Assembly (NCBI RefSeq): GCF_030445035.2
Contig: NC_080698.1
Location: forward strand, 3,913,501-3,977,500
Source: Dasypus novemcinctus
Lineage: Eukaryota > Chordata > Mammalia > Cingulata > Dasypodidae
Length of the DNA stretch: 64,000 nt
Reading direction: 5' to 3'
Position numbers and translations under genes: made by a program. The notes under the pieces are model-generated. The model saw nothing but the letters and a program-made list of their open reading frames with translations, did not search any database and was not told where the DNA came from. Shown one piece after another: positions 1 through 11,870 of the stretch. Numbering within the stretch: position 1 is the first letter of the stretch; every line of letters starts with the position of its first letter.

Positions 1-1381
1 ACATCTCTTTATATATCATGGATATTAAACTCTTATCAGACATATGATTTCCAAATATTTTCTCCCATTGAGTTGGCTGCCTTTTCACCCTTTTGACAAA
101 GTCCTGTGAAGTGTGAAAGTGTTACATTTTGAGGAGGTCCTATTTATCTATTTTTTCTTTTCTTTTTCCATGCTTTGTGTACAGGGTCCAAAAAACCACC
201 ACCTACTACAAGGTCTTGAAGATGTTTCCCTACATTTTCTGATAGTAGTTTTATAGTCCTGGCTTTTATTTTTAAGTCTTTGATCCATTTTGAGTTGATT
301 CATTGTAGGGAGTGAGATAAGGGTCTACTTTCATTCTTTTGGTTATGGATAGCCAGTTCTCCTAGCACCATTTGTTGAAGCGTCTGTTTCGTCCTGTTAA
401 CATGGCTTTGATAGGTTTGTCAAAAACTGGTTGGCCATAGAAGTGAGGGTTTATTTCTGGACTCTTGATTCTATTCCATGATTGATATGTCTATCTTTAT
501 ACCAATACCTTGCTGGTTTGACCAGCTTAGTAATATGTTTCAAAGTCAGGCAGTGACATTTCTCCCACATTGCTCTTCTTTTTAGAATGTTTTTGGCTGT
601 TTGGGTGCACTTTCCCTTCCAATGAATTTGGTCATTGCCTTTTCTGTTTCTGTAAAGTAGGCTGTTGGGATTTGTTTGGATAGAATTGACAGCTTCACAA
701 TATTTAGTCTTCTACTCCATAAACATGGAATATCTTTCCATTTGTTTAGGTCTTCATTTCTTTTAGAATTGCTTTATGCTTTTTTGCATATAGGTCCTGT
801 ACTTCTTTGGTTAAATTGATTCCTAGGTATTTGAGTCTTTTGTTGCTATTGTTAGTGGAATTTCCCCCCTGATTTCCATATCAGATTGTTCAGTACTAGT
901 GTACAGAAACATTACTGATTTTTGTGTGTTGGTATTGTATTCTAACACTTTGCTGAACTCGTTTATTAGCTCAAATAGCTTTGTGGTAGACATTTCAGAA
1001 TTATCTAAATATAAGATCATGTCATCCACAAATAGTGAGAGTTTTACCTCTTCTTTAACTATTTGGATGCCTTTTTATTTTTATTGTCTGATTGCTCTAG
1101 CTAGAACTTCTGCAGAATGTTGAATAACAATGGTGACAGTGGGCATCCTTGTCTTGTTCCTAATCATAGAGGGAAAGCTTTCAACCTTTCCCCATTGAGT
1201 ATGGTATTGGCAGTGGGTTTTTCATACATGCCCTTGATCATATTGAGGAATTTTTGTTGTATTCCTCTCTTTCTCAGTACTTTTTATTGAGAAAGGATGC
1301 TGGCTTTTATCAAATGCCTCTTCTGCACTTGTCAAAATAATCGTGTGGTTTTTTTTCCCTCTACTTTGTTAATATGGTGTA

Positions 1382-1640
1382 TTTTTTTTTTAGTTTTGTA
1401 ATATGGCTTTATTTTATTTTAGCTTTATTTTATATCTTAACATTTTTAATAGATAATAAAATAGTAATAGAATAATTCACACATACCTGGTGAAATCACT
1501 ATCAAATTCCAATGCTAAGAATGCATCACATTCAAATCAAAGCATCTTCAAGGAAATAACCATGATGATTACACACAGATATAGAATAACAGAGTACAAA
1601 CATACTGCAATCCCTTGTAACAATCCTTTGTCTATTCTTT
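1382..1640 (-). mobile_element. Short retrocopy of an mRNA 3' end inside the L1
   Basis: The flanking L1 text breaks at 1381 and resumes at 1641. The flanks form an imperfect 13-bp duplication (TTAATATGGTGTA at 1369-1381, TTAATGTGGTATA at 1641-1653). On the minus strand the insert ends in poly(A) (plus-strand T run 1382-1391) preceded by several AATAAA-like words. That is the form of a reverse-transcribed transcript end moved by L1. The source gene is not recognised and no coding region is visible. Confidence 0.6.
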
Positions 1641-1831
1641 TTAATGTGGTATATTATGTTAATTGATTTTCTTACGTTGAACCACCCTTCTATATCAGGA
1701 ATAAATCACACTTGGTTGTGATGTATAAGACTTTGATATGTTGGATTCTGTTTGCAAGTACTTGGTTAATAATTTTTGCATCTATGTTCATTGGAGAGTT
1801 GGTCTCCTGTAGTGTCTTTATCTGGCTTTGG

Positions 1832-2258
1832 TGTTGGGGTTCAGAAGTGGAAAGAGTCTTGTCTAGCAAGACTCAGATGCATGAAGAAAGTACACACATA
1901 TACTGCAGTTGCATGCTTAAAGAAGAAGCTTCCTTCATAATTTTTTCTCCCCATATATATTCCTCTGTTTCTAGCCTTGATGCAGAATTAACAATGAATC
2001 ATAACTCATGAATCTATTTTCCTGGTTAATCATAAGCACATGTAGCCTAGTACAGCTCGTGGTTAAATGTCTCACTGTGTGTTACAGCAGGCTGTGTTCC
2101 GAACATCACGGCCACCTGCCTCCCCTTGTGTACTCAGTGAACTCCTTTGGGTACGACGTGACTTACAAGGCTTCTCAGCAGACGTGATGACCACTGTCGT
2201 CTTCAGCCGTCTGCATTCCGGGTCTCCTGGAACTTCCATCAGGGTCTCACAAGCCACA
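1832..2258. mobile_element. Probable solo LTR with 6-bp target duplication
   Basis: A 427-bp block starts TGTTGG and ends CCACA, so it has TG...CA ends, and it interrupts the L1. It is flanked by a perfect 6-bp duplication, CTTTGG, at 1826-1831 and 2259-2264. It has no poly(A) on either side, which argues against a retrocopy. Six-base duplications are typical of class II (ERVK-like) proviruses, so a solo LTR of that class is the best reading. The family is not recognised and the orientation is not clear. Confidence 0.55.
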
Positions 2259-4572
2259 CTTTGGTATTATGGTGATGTTGGCATCATAAAATGTTCTGGA
2301 TAATTTTCCCTCCTCTTCAGTTTTTTGGAAGAGCTTAATTCTTCTCAAGATGCTTGGTAGAATTCACCTGTGAAGGCTCTGGCCCTGGAGTTTTCTTTGT
2401 TGAGAGGTTTTTGATGACTGATTTAATCTCTTTAAATGTGATTGGTTTGTTAAATTCTTGTATTTCTCGTAGCATCAGTGTAGGTTGTTTGGACATTTCT
2501 AGGAATTTGTCCATTTTATCTAGTTTGTCTAGTTTGCTGCCATACAGTTTTTCACAATATCTTCTTATGATCCTTTTTATTTCAGTCGGGTGAGTCGTAA
2601 CATCCCCACTTTCATTTCTGTTTTTATTCATTTGCATCTTCTTTTTTCTTTGTTAGTCTAGCTAAGGGTTTGTCAATATTACTTATTTTCTCCAAGAACC
2701 AACTTTTGGTTTTATTGTCTCTTTTTTTTTCTTGTTGTTGTTCTCAATTTCATTTATTTCTGCTCTAATCTTTATTGTTTTTTCCCTTCTCCTTCCTTTG
2801 GGAATGTTTGCTGTTCTTTGTCTAGTTTCTCCAGTTGTTCAGTTAGCTCTTTGATTTTAGCTCGCTCTTTTTAAAATTTTCCTGTAAGTGCTGTCTTCAA
2901 AACTAACCTAAGTTTTGATAAGTTGCGTTCCTCTTTTCATTTGTTGCAATATACTTACTAATTTCACTTAGTTTCTTCTTTTAACCACTGATTATTTAGG
3001 AGTATATTGTTAAGCCTCCACACATTTGTGAATTTACCTCTTACTGATTTCCAGTTTCATTCCGTTATTATCTGAGAAGGTGCTTTGTATAATTTCAATT
3101 GTTTTATATTTATCGAGACCAACATTGTGACCTAATGTAGTCAATTCTGGAAAAAGGTCCTTGAGTATTTGATAAGAATGTATAACCCACTGAGTTTGGG
3201 TGCAACATTCTATATATATCTGTTAGGTCTAACTCATTTATGATATTGTTCAAGTTCCCTGTTTCCTTGTGGATCTTCTGTCTAGTTCTATCTAATGATA
3301 TATAGTCTATTGATGTATAGTCTAATGATATATATATATCTATTGAAGTCTCCAACTATTATTGTAGAGATGTCTATTTCTCCCTTCAGTTTTGCCATAG
3401 TGTGCCTCATGTATTTTGGAACCCCATGGGTATGTGCTTAGATATTTATGACGGTTATTTCTTCCTGGTAGATTGTCCCTTTTATTGATAATATAATGGT
3501 TCTCTGTTTTTCTTATAACTTTTTTGCATTTAAAGTCTGTTTTGTTTGATATTAGCATAATGATCTCTGTTTTTGTTTTTTTTTGGTTTCCTGTTTTCAT
3601 GGAGCATCTTCTCTCAACCTTACACTTTCAGCCAGTTTGTATCCCTGGGTCTAAGGTGAGTCTCGTGTAGGTAGCATATGGATGGCTCATGTTTTTTATC
3701 TATCCAATCAGCCTGTATCTTTTGATTGGGGAATTTAATCCATTCACATTCAATCATATGCTGTAAATGCATTATTTACTTCCACCATTTTATTCTTTGG
3801 CTCTCTTATGTCATATCTTATTTTCACCTGTCTTTTTACTCTTTTGGTTATCCTTTCTACTGTTCTTGACTTCTACACTCTCCCCCAAGACTCTCTTTCC
3901 TTTCTTTTTCTTTGGGGCTCTAAGGCTCCCTTTAATACTTGCTGCAAAGGCAGATACTTTCTTTTCTAACTCTCTTAGTTTCTTTTTACTTGTGAATGTT
4001 TTAAACTCACCTTCATATTTGAAGGACAGTTTTGCTGAATAAAGAATTCTTGACTGTTTTCTTCTTTCAGTATCCTTATTGTATCATATCATTGTCTTCT
4101 CATTTCTGTTGTTTCTGATGACAAATTCTCACTAAGTCTTACATTACTTAGCATGTGACGGTTTGCTTCTCCCTTGATGCTCTGCATATTTTCTCTTTAT
4201 CTTTGACGTTTGACATTCTGAGTAGTATATATCTTGGGGTAGGTCTCTTCACATTTATTCTGATTGGGGTGTGCTGTACCTCTTGGATATGTAAGGTCAT
4301 TTCTTTTATGACAGAAATTTTCAGCTATTATTTCCTGAGATACTCTTTCTCCCCCTTTTCCCTTCTCTTCTCCTTCTGAAACTTCTGTAGCATGTATGTT
4401 GGTGCATTTCATGTTATCATTCAATTCCTTGAACCCTGCTCAATTTTGTCCCATTCTTTTCTCTCTCTGTTCTTTTTTCTCCTTAATTTCAGCTGTTTTG
4501 TCTTCTATATCCCTTATTCTTTTTCCTATCATTTTGAGTCTGCTGTTTTGTATGCCTCTAATCTTTGTTGTT

Positions 4573-4770
4573 ATTTTTTAGGTAGCAGGACCAGGGATTG
4601 AACCCAGGACCTTGTAAGTATGAAGCCAGCACTCAACCACTGAACCACATTGGCTCCCCTGAATTGGGTTTTTCATTTATTTGCTTGTTGTTTGTCTTTG
4701 TTTTTAGGAGACATCAGGAACCAAATCTGGGACCTCCCATGTGGGAAGCAGGCGCCACATCCATTCCCCA
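4573..4770 (-). mobile_element. DAS-type SINE (short dimeric form)
   Basis: Antisense tRNA-like units are visible: CAGGGATTGAACCCAGGACC is one B-box region, and a second unit ends near 4770 with the complement of a GGGAATGGATGTGGC head. A T/G-rich linker separates the two units. It interrupts the ORF1 region of the L1. It is the same short dimer as the copies at 8089 and 16104. Confidence 0.8.
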
Positions 4771-5619
4771 TAATGTGGTTTTGATCTCACCTATTGTGTC
4801 TTTTATTCCCATGAGCTCTGTTACTTTCCTATTCAGGTTTTCACATTCTTCTTTGTGCTCACTTCTTGATGTCCAATGTCTCTTTTGCCATACTGTCTTT
4901 CAACTCATTAATTTGATTTTGGAAATTTGTATGAATCTTATTGATTAGTAGTCTCAAATCCTGTGTCCCATCTGGGGCTTTGATCTATTACTTTGCTTGC
5001 GACATTTCTTCCATTTTCATAGTATGCCTTGACATTTTTTGCTGATGCCTATGCATCTGATTAGGACAATGAGATCACTGAGCTGCTCAATTTTTCTCTC
5101 TTTTTTAGGGATTTAGTGGTGGGAACCTGCGTGTTACTGCTATTCTTTGATTCTTAGTTGAACCTGTTCTGGGTCTTTGGGATTGACCTTGTTAGTTGCT
5201 CAAATATGGGCCATGGACCCAGAATTGCAGACCTGCTTCCAAGGTCTTGAGGAGGGAGGCTATAAAGGGTGGGAAAAGCCTTTCTTATTTAAATTTCCTC
5301 ATGTGCACTTCCTTTGTCTGCCAGCAGATGGCACTCTTCAGAAGCCTTCTCAGTTCAAAGACTGGTCAAAGTGTGTTCAAGTTTTGCTGTCATTATTCTT
5401 TTCCTTTACCCCTCTCTCTTCTGGGCAGTGTCCAGCCTTTCCCTGGGGTCGTAAATCCTAAAACATTGTGTTCCAGGGTGTTTTTACCTGTTCTCTAGCT
5501 ATTTTTCTGGGAGAGAAGAGAGTACTATATCTGTCTAGTCCGCCATCTTCCCGGAAGTTATAAATATTTTTTGAATGAAGGCATAATTTTCCAATTCTAT
5601 CATTCTGATTACTGTTGCA

Positions 5620-5750
5620 AGCATTCATTGTAGTCTTATTTTGTAGATGAGAATATTGGGGCCAGAGGTGAGAGGAACTCTTACATGGGCACACATATAT
5701 TAAGTGGCAGATCCAGAAATTGAATACAGCTGCACAGTTCCATGATCCCT
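5620..5750 (-). mobile_element. MIR SINE fragment
   Basis: Reads as the reverse complement of a MIR core: TTTTGTAGATGAGAATATTG, followed by AAGTGGCAGATCCAGAAATT. The match is by eye and diverged, as expected of this ancient mammalian SINE. Confidence 0.65.
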
Positions 5751-5754
5751 ATCA

Positions 5755-5970
5755 ATAATTATTGTACAATGTGCTGTCTTAGGGAATTGGGAGTTAATGC
5801 ATAATGAATGTAGGGTTTCTGTTTGGGAAGATAGAAAAATTTTAGTAATGGAAGGCAGTGAGGGTACTGTAACATTATAAATATGAGTAATGCCACTGAA
5901 TGGTATACTTGGGAGTGGTTGGGATGGGAAAGTTTATGTTGTATATATCTTTCCACAATTAAAAAAACAA
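5755..5970 (+). mobile_element. Old L1 3' end fragment
   Basis: Contains the familiar old-L1 3'-UTR phrase TAATGCCACTGAATGGTATA, then TTTATGTTGTATATATCTTT and an A-rich end at ATTAAAAAAAC. Orientation is plus. No coding part remains. Confidence 0.7.
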
Positions 5971-6009
5971 CAGTGAGCAACTAAAGAGATAGACAATGAA
6001 ATGCAATGT

Positions 6010-6430
6010 GTTTCTGGATGGGATTTGTCAAGGGAGGAGAAAGGGTTCAAAAGGACATTATTTAAGACATATGAAACATTGAAAAATAGATTGCAAGCTT
6101 TATATCAAAGTTAAATTTCTTGACTTTGATAACTGCATTTAAGGTGGTTACATAAGGGAATAGCCTTATTCTTAGGAAATGTACAGTGTTAGGTGTTCAA
6201 GGAGTATGATGCATATAACCTACACTGAAGTGTTCAGGGAACAGATGGATTAAAAGACTGATGCATAGATAGACTGATACAGCAAATGTGGCAAAAATAT
6301 TAAAATTGGTGGATTTGGGTTTCTGGGATGATGGTATTTTGGAATTTATTGTATAAGATTGTGTTATTTTTGTAACTTACCTATAATTTTGAAAATATTT
6401 AAAAATTTAAAAGCTCAAAATGAAATAAAA
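6010..6430 (+). mobile_element. Old L1 3' end fragment
   Basis: Carries the L1M-type 3'-UTR order of words: AATGTGGCAAAAATATTAAA, a diverged 'gaatctgggt' segment, GTAACTTACC, then AAATTTAAAAGCTCAAAATG. Plus orientation, no ORF. Confidence 0.6.
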
Positions 6431-7729
6431 AAGGTCCTTGCTTTATGAAGCTCATAAGGTACAGAGAAAATGAAATAAGTACTTAAATACATGTATTTTT
6501 AAAAACACCAGTGTTAAAAGTGGTATAGCCCAAATGCCAGGGGACTTTCATAGATCAATGTCATGTCCTGTTTAGGACAAGGGATCAGGGGTAGAAAGGG
6601 CTTATGAAAAGTGAGGCATTTGAGATGGACGAGGAAGGCTATGTAGGGTCAGGTTGTGGATGGGAAAAGTAAGTGTTTTAGACAAGGGGAAGAGTATAGA
6701 GAAGGATATCTAAAGAGCTGGTGAGATGTGCTTGGTGAAAAAAGTGGCTTCTCTGGTATGTCAGGACAGGAACAAGTCAGGCAGGCTTGAAACCCAGATC
6801 TCCAGTGTAGGTTCTATCTATGAAACTAGCTCACCTTCAATCAACCCTCACAGCAAGCATTCAGGAAAATACTGGAGTTGTTAGTAGTTACGTGCAACTG
6901 TAGAGGAGGAGCCATGGAGTGTAAATCCTCCCCCCATTTTCCTCCTCTGAGAAATGAGCAAGTAGAGGATTTGGTTGGATCCCCACTGCAATCTGTCTTC
7001 CCAGTATCACCAGCCCAACCTCAAGAATGCGTTCTTATTCTTGTAAAATTTCCCTTTCTCTCTGTCCGTGTTTCTTTTCCCTTTCATTTGCCAATTTTTC
7101 AAAATATACGGAAACCTTTTTTTCAGGCATGGAAAGCTCAGTAATCCTGCCTGTTGCTCAATGATTTGATTTCCTTCTAGTATAAGAATTAGATGTCATC
7201 TGTACTTGCTGTTTATTGCGATAGGTGGTGAGGCCGAGATGGAGAACGAGGGGTCAGCTCCACAGCAGGACATTTATGAAGATGGAAACAGTCAAATGGT
7301 GACATCAGGAGCACTCCAGGGGACTAATTCTCAAAGATAGGATTTTGGAGAAGTCTTATCCCAAGACAGTCTTGGAAAAACCTCACAGGTGAGGGGATGA
7401 CCAAGTGAGAGATTTCTTTCAAATGGCAGTAAAGGATAGTAGAAATTCCACTGGAGGGAGAGGTCAGAGGTATAACAATTTAGGGAAACAAGTTAGAGTT
7501 GGTGTTACCTATCAGGCATTTATAAAGGACAGAGGTTTTGACATCTGGAGAATAGAGCAGATGTTTCAGGTGTTTTTTAACATTAGAGAATGCATTCTAG
7601 AGAAAAACCACACCAATGTCGCAATGAAGAAAAAGACATTAACTCTAAATCCCACAGTACAGAAAAGCAACAAGTTTCACATAAGGGGAGGAAATCATTT
7701 TAGTTCAGCATAACAACTCTGCTGGATGA

Positions 7730-8085
7730 AGGAAAGAAAGAAAGGGTAACAGTGGCAAAATTTTGAAATTGTGGGTCTGCCTATCTGGGGGATAGGGATG
7801 TGTTAGAGTTCTCTGTATGGGGTTTGTATCGTTTTTGAAACTGTCTTGTAAGTTTTAAATCATTTAAAAGTAAAGGGGACTCAAATTTTGGTCATTTCGA
7901 GTTCTTGAAATTTGTTCTGTAAAATTTTCCTATTGACTTTAGAATAAAGTTCAAACTCCATAATAATAATTACTAAAAAAATTTAAAACCCATGGAAGTT
8001 CACAACTATTATATACTTATTGTTTATGTATGTTTATGTATGAATGATATATTTCAATAAATTAAAAAAACAAAAACAAAAAAAC
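7730..8085 (+). mobile_element. Old L1 3' end fragments, two pieces
   Basis: 7735-7880 reads like an L1M 3' end (GGCAAAATTTTGAAATTG up to a TTTAAAAGTAAAGGGG tail). 7970-8085 resembles another (TTCAATAAATTAAAAAAAC). Both are plus-strand and lack coding sequence. Confidence 0.5.
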
Positions 8086-8088
8086 CCT

Positions 8089-8311
8089 GGGGAGTGGATG
8101 TGGCTCAAGCAGTTGAGCAACCTGCTTCCCACATGGGAGGTCCCGGGTTTCATTCCTGGTGCCTCCTAATAACAGAAAAATAACAAGCAAACAAACAAAC
8201 AACTCAGGGGAACCAATATGGCTCAGTGGTTGAGTGTCAGCCCTTCAAAAAGTAGGTCCTGGGTTCATTCCCCAGCCTTCATTCCCCTGGTACCTCAAAA
8301 AACAAACAAAA
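8089..8311 (+). mobile_element. DAS-type SINE (short dimeric form)
   Basis: Two tRNA-like units in a row. The first has GGAGTGGATGTGGCTCAAGC and a B box in CCCGGGTTTCATTCC. A CAAACAAACAAAC linker follows. The second has AACCAATATGGCTCAGTGGT and TCCTGGGTTCATTCCC, then an A-rich tail. It is inserted between old L1 fragments. Confidence 0.85.
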
Positions 8312-8930
8312 ACAGCAATAAACTACATCACACTCACAAGGGTGGCTATTATTAAAAAAAAAAAAGTTGGAGAGGATGCAGAGAAACTGGAACACTAGTG
8401 CACTATTGGTGGGAATGTAAAATATCGTAGCCAGTATGGAAAGCAGTATTACCGTTCCTCAAAAAGTTAAATATATAAAAACCATATGATCTGGCAATTC
8501 CTCTTCTGTGTATTAATATATACCCAAAGAAATTGAAAGCAGGGTCTCAAATAGATACTTGTACATCATTGTTTATATCAGCATTATTCACAGCCAAAAG
8601 GTAGAAAAACCCTAAGTATCCATCAAGAGATGAATGGATTCAGTGTGGCACATACAATGAAAAATTATTTCATTGGGGTAAAAGTGACTAAAGTTCTGAA
8701 ACAGGCTATGACATGGATGAATCTTGAGGATATGCTGAGTCCAAAAGTTAGACATGTAGGGACAAATACCAATGGTTTTTCTCATATGAAGTATCTAGAA
8801 ATAGAAAATTTGTAGAGCTAGGAAGTAGATTAGAGGTAATGGGATGGAGAGATGGAGGAGTTGTTGCTTGGTGGGTATTGTTTTTAAATTTTGGAAGTTT
8901 AAAAATAAAATTAATTTTTAAAATGAGTCT
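8312..8930 (+). mobile_element. L1 3' end fragment
   Basis: Diverged L1 ORF2 3' end and 3' UTR. Recognisable words are AAGTTGGAGAGGATGCAGAG, ATTGGTGGGAATGTAAAAT, GATGAATGGATTCAGTGTGG and a final AAAATAAAATTAATTTTTAA. Plus strand and non-coding. Confidence 0.85.
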
Positions 8931-11234
8931 TCCTTAATCATACTATCTTCCATGACCTGGGTAAGGAGCGTATTCAGTGGGTAGATATCCCAATCATTGT
9001 AAAACCAATATAGCATGACTTGCATATGAACCATACCAACTATTTAATCTGGAGGCGTTCCTTTGGCATTTATATAAGAAGGAAATCCCACTTCTCAGAG
9101 AAAACACACTGTATAGTGTTTTTATCCACTGTCCTAGGAATAATCTGCTATGTGTTTGGGACATGTATGACCATCTGTGACTTTTCAGTAGTGAGATGTG
9201 GGTCCTGCATCAACCCAAACCTATTTTTTCATTCTGCAGCATTCAGAACCAAAGATACTGCCCTAAGTTAGTCATTCTCACAATTCATTTTAGTAAAGGT
9301 TCTTCAAAGCTGATTATACTGATCTACAAAATAAGGTAACACCTTCAAAATATACTCCATGGTTTCACTAGTTTCTTGGTTTTGTCGTCTCCCAAGCTGG
9401 ACTATCTTCTTGGTGACTTGAGGTTGTAAAGATATTATTTGTTGTCCCAGGGTAATTTTTTCCCTTTTGTGGTAGCCCTGAGGCTAGTGGCTATAGCTCA
9501 GATGGGCTGGAATCTGAGCTTGCCCTAGCATCAGGGTCTGCCCCAAAACTCGTCTTTACTTTCATATTAGTTATTACAAATAACAATAACCTTTGCATTG
9601 TTTTATTGTATATTTAGCTCATTTCCTGTATTTTGCATTTCCTTATATATCCAGTGAGCCAACTCCTTGGGAGGTGGATCTATCATTTCTAAACTTTACA
9701 TCTGGTAGCTGATTATAGGATATCTGCAGTCCCATTTTGTGGGTGACGAGGTAGTCATCTAGGAATCAAGCTTTGTCAGTCGCCTTCCTCCGGTCCTTCC
9801 TTTTGCCAAACCACGTGTTTCAGCGAGTCAGTGTCAGTCTAGGGAATCCCACTTCTCATGCCAACTGCATAGTTCAGAAGTCCCAAATTGCCCTTGCTTC
9901 TGACATCAACTGCAAGTCTGGTAGTCCTCAAAACCATCTTTACCTCTGACATAAACTGCAAATTTGGGGTTTCCCAATGCCATCCTTAAGTTTGATAATT
10001 CACTAGATGTACTCAAAGAAATCACTGAAAGATGTTGTATTCATGGTTATAGTTCATTACAGTGCAAGGATATAGATTAAAATTGGCAGAGAGAAGAGGT
10101 GCATAGAGCAGGGTCCAGAAGAACTCCAAGCACGCGCCTCCAGTTGTCCTCTCCCAACGGAGTCACACACAGCACTAACTTCTCCCAGCAACAGTGTGCA
10201 ACAAATATGCATGGACTATTGCCAGCCAGGGGGGCTTGGTCAAGCCTTGGTGTGCAGACATTTGTTGGGGCTCAATCATGTAGCCATGGTTGACTGCCCA
10301 CATAGACCCCCTCCAGGTGGGGTCTTAGGGCCGTGTGGTCTGCTGGCCATGCTGTCTGCCGGGCCCGCCGCCTTCCCCTTTTCACTATGCTAACCTGCCT
10401 CAGGAGGAGTGTAGTAAACTTACATGTATCCCTTCATCTGGCTTCAATCATTATCAACTTTGTTTCTTCTATAATCATACTCCCCCAGATTTTGAAGTAT
10501 CTCCTTATCACTACCTAGAAATATTTCAGTAAGGAAAACAGCATTTTAAATATAGAAATCATTAATGGATTTGATCAAAAGGTAGAAGGTGTGCACTAGT
10601 CCCAGGAGTGTTGCCTGTTATTTGACATTATTGGAAAATAATTAAAAATAGACTGTAGCATAAGCAAGCAGTCAATTTTTTTGGGGGGGGGGGGGAGGGG
10701 TTAAGCCACTGAGATTTTGTAGTTGTTATAGTAGTTACCCTGTCTTATCTAATAGTAGCCTGACTTGCCCCCACTCTATATCATAAAGGAGCAGAAAGAA
10801 GGATGATCATGGTACATACTTCTCTTCTCAAGGATCCGTATCAGATGGTTTAAATTTTGAAAAGCAGGGATTGCCTTATTTATGTTTGTGTCCCAACAAA
10901 GCTTCCCTCAGTGACTGGCTGAGAGTAGGTGACTGATACATATAGTGTGAATGAGTGACGGGGTAGTTTTGAGTGCTGTGTCAGGGAAGGGGAAAATGAG
11001 CGGGGAGTCCTAGCAGTTATGAGGAGGCAGAACTGGAGGGGAGCCTAGTAGGACCAACAGGCAATGAAGGGGTGAATTTGGAAGGAAGTTGGGGTTGAGT
11101 ACAGTTCTTACGATGGAGAGAGATCCCAAGCACTGGCTAAGATGTGGCAAGAGCTTTGTATTAGTATATCGGAGCAACAACGAGGTGCTCCCTAATCAAG
11201 TGAGATGAAGATTAAGAATTTAACTATCAAACGA
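8931..11234. other. Non-genic stretch, mostly unassigned
   Basis: No gene recognised. It contains a probable LTR remnant (about 10030-10400), a 14-base G run broken once near 10683-10698, and a faint L2 or MIR-like 3' end around 10870-10960. Base composition is ordinary AT-rich intergenic sequence. Confidence 0.5.
10030..10400 (-). mobile_element. Probable ancient LTR remnant
   Basis: The run TTACAGTGCAAGGATATAGA ... GCATAGAGCAGGGTCCAGAA ... CCAGTTGTCCTCTCCCAA resembles, on the minus strand, a widespread mammalian ERV LTR. The assignment rests on memory of similar repeats and I cannot name the family. No LTR edges or target duplication could be fixed. Confidence 0.4.
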
Positions 11235-11764
11235 CATGGATATAGCAACCATACTTACATACTGCTGGTGAGAATGTAAGTTTTACATCAACTTTGAAAG
11301 TAATTGCCATTATAAACCTGAAGGTGTATATCCTATCAGCCAGCAAGTCTGCTCCTAAGACTATATCCTAGGGAAGTAGATGTGGCTCAACTGATAGTGT
11401 CTGTCTACCATATGGAGGGTCCAGGGTTCAATCCCCAGGGCCTTCTGACCCGTGTGATAAGCTGGCCTATGTGCAGTGCTGATGCACGCAAGGAGTGCCT
11501 TGCCACGCACGAGTGTCCCCACATAGAGAAGTCCCACGCGCAAGTAGTGTGCCCCACAAGGAGAGCCACTCCGCGTGAAAAAATGCAGCCCACCCATGAG
11601 TGGTGCTGCACACATGGAGAGCTGACGCAGCAAGATGACGCAACAAAAAAGAGAGTTTCCCAGTGCTGTTGGATAATGCAAGCAGACACAGAAGAACACA
11701 CAGTGAATGGACTCAGAGAGCAGGCAAGGGGTGGGGGAAGGGGAAAGATATGAATCTTTAAAAA

Positions 11765-11795
<31 letters not shown>

Positions 11796-11870
11796 TCCTA
11801 AAGGAAATTCCTACTTTACCAGGAGACAGGTAGAAGAAGGTTTAAAACAACACTATTTTCTAGGTAGATT
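11235..11870 (+). mobile_element. Old L1 fragment split by a SINE
   Basis: TACTGCTGGTGAGAATGTAA and the following text up to 11370 match an old L1 ORF2 3' end. The phrase continues after the SINE at 11801 (AAGGAAATTCCTACTTTACC). It is plus-strand, short and non-coding. Confidence 0.55.
11371..11791 (+). mobile_element. DAS-type SINE with (TA)n-extended tail
   Basis: Full-length copy: head GGGAAGTAGATGTGGCTCAA, B box GGGTTCAATCCCC, GC-rich body, ACACAGTGAATGGACTCAGA, then an A run merging into (TA)n at 11773-11797. Target duplication TATATCCTA lies at 11362-11370 and 11792-11800. It sits inside an older L1 fragment, so it is the younger insertion. Confidence 0.93.

Larger units (their letters stand above)
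1..5558 (-). mobile_element. LINE-1 element, antisense, 3' end outside window
   Basis: Read on the minus strand, this is an L1 running from a 5' end near 5558 to beyond base 1. The 5' edge carries a typical L1 start (CTTCCGGGAAGATGGCGG read antisense). ORF1 pieces lie near 4.2-4.4 kb, including the segment EGEEKGKGGERV followed by EIIAENF. ORF2 reverse-transcriptase pieces lie at 2335-2637 (CEKLYGSKLDKLDKMDKFLE) and 823-1029, where the catalytic box reads MDDM rather than the usual FADD. Both ORFs are broken by stops and frameshifts, so the copy is dead. It has been hit by at least three later insertions. Confidence 0.93.
5559..7729. other. Non-genic stretch with old repeat fragments
   Basis: Contains an antisense MIR (5620-5750) and two sense-strand old L1 3' ends (5755-5970 and 6010-6430). 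From 6435 to 7729 I see only diffuse, possibly ancient repeat-like sequence, with no gene, CpG island or convincing long ORF. The 102-codon ORF at 7405-7713 has no recognisable domain. Confidence 0.6.

Noticed and set aside
1-5558. Active L1
   Set aside because: Both ORFs are broken, the RT box is altered, and three insertions interrupt the element.
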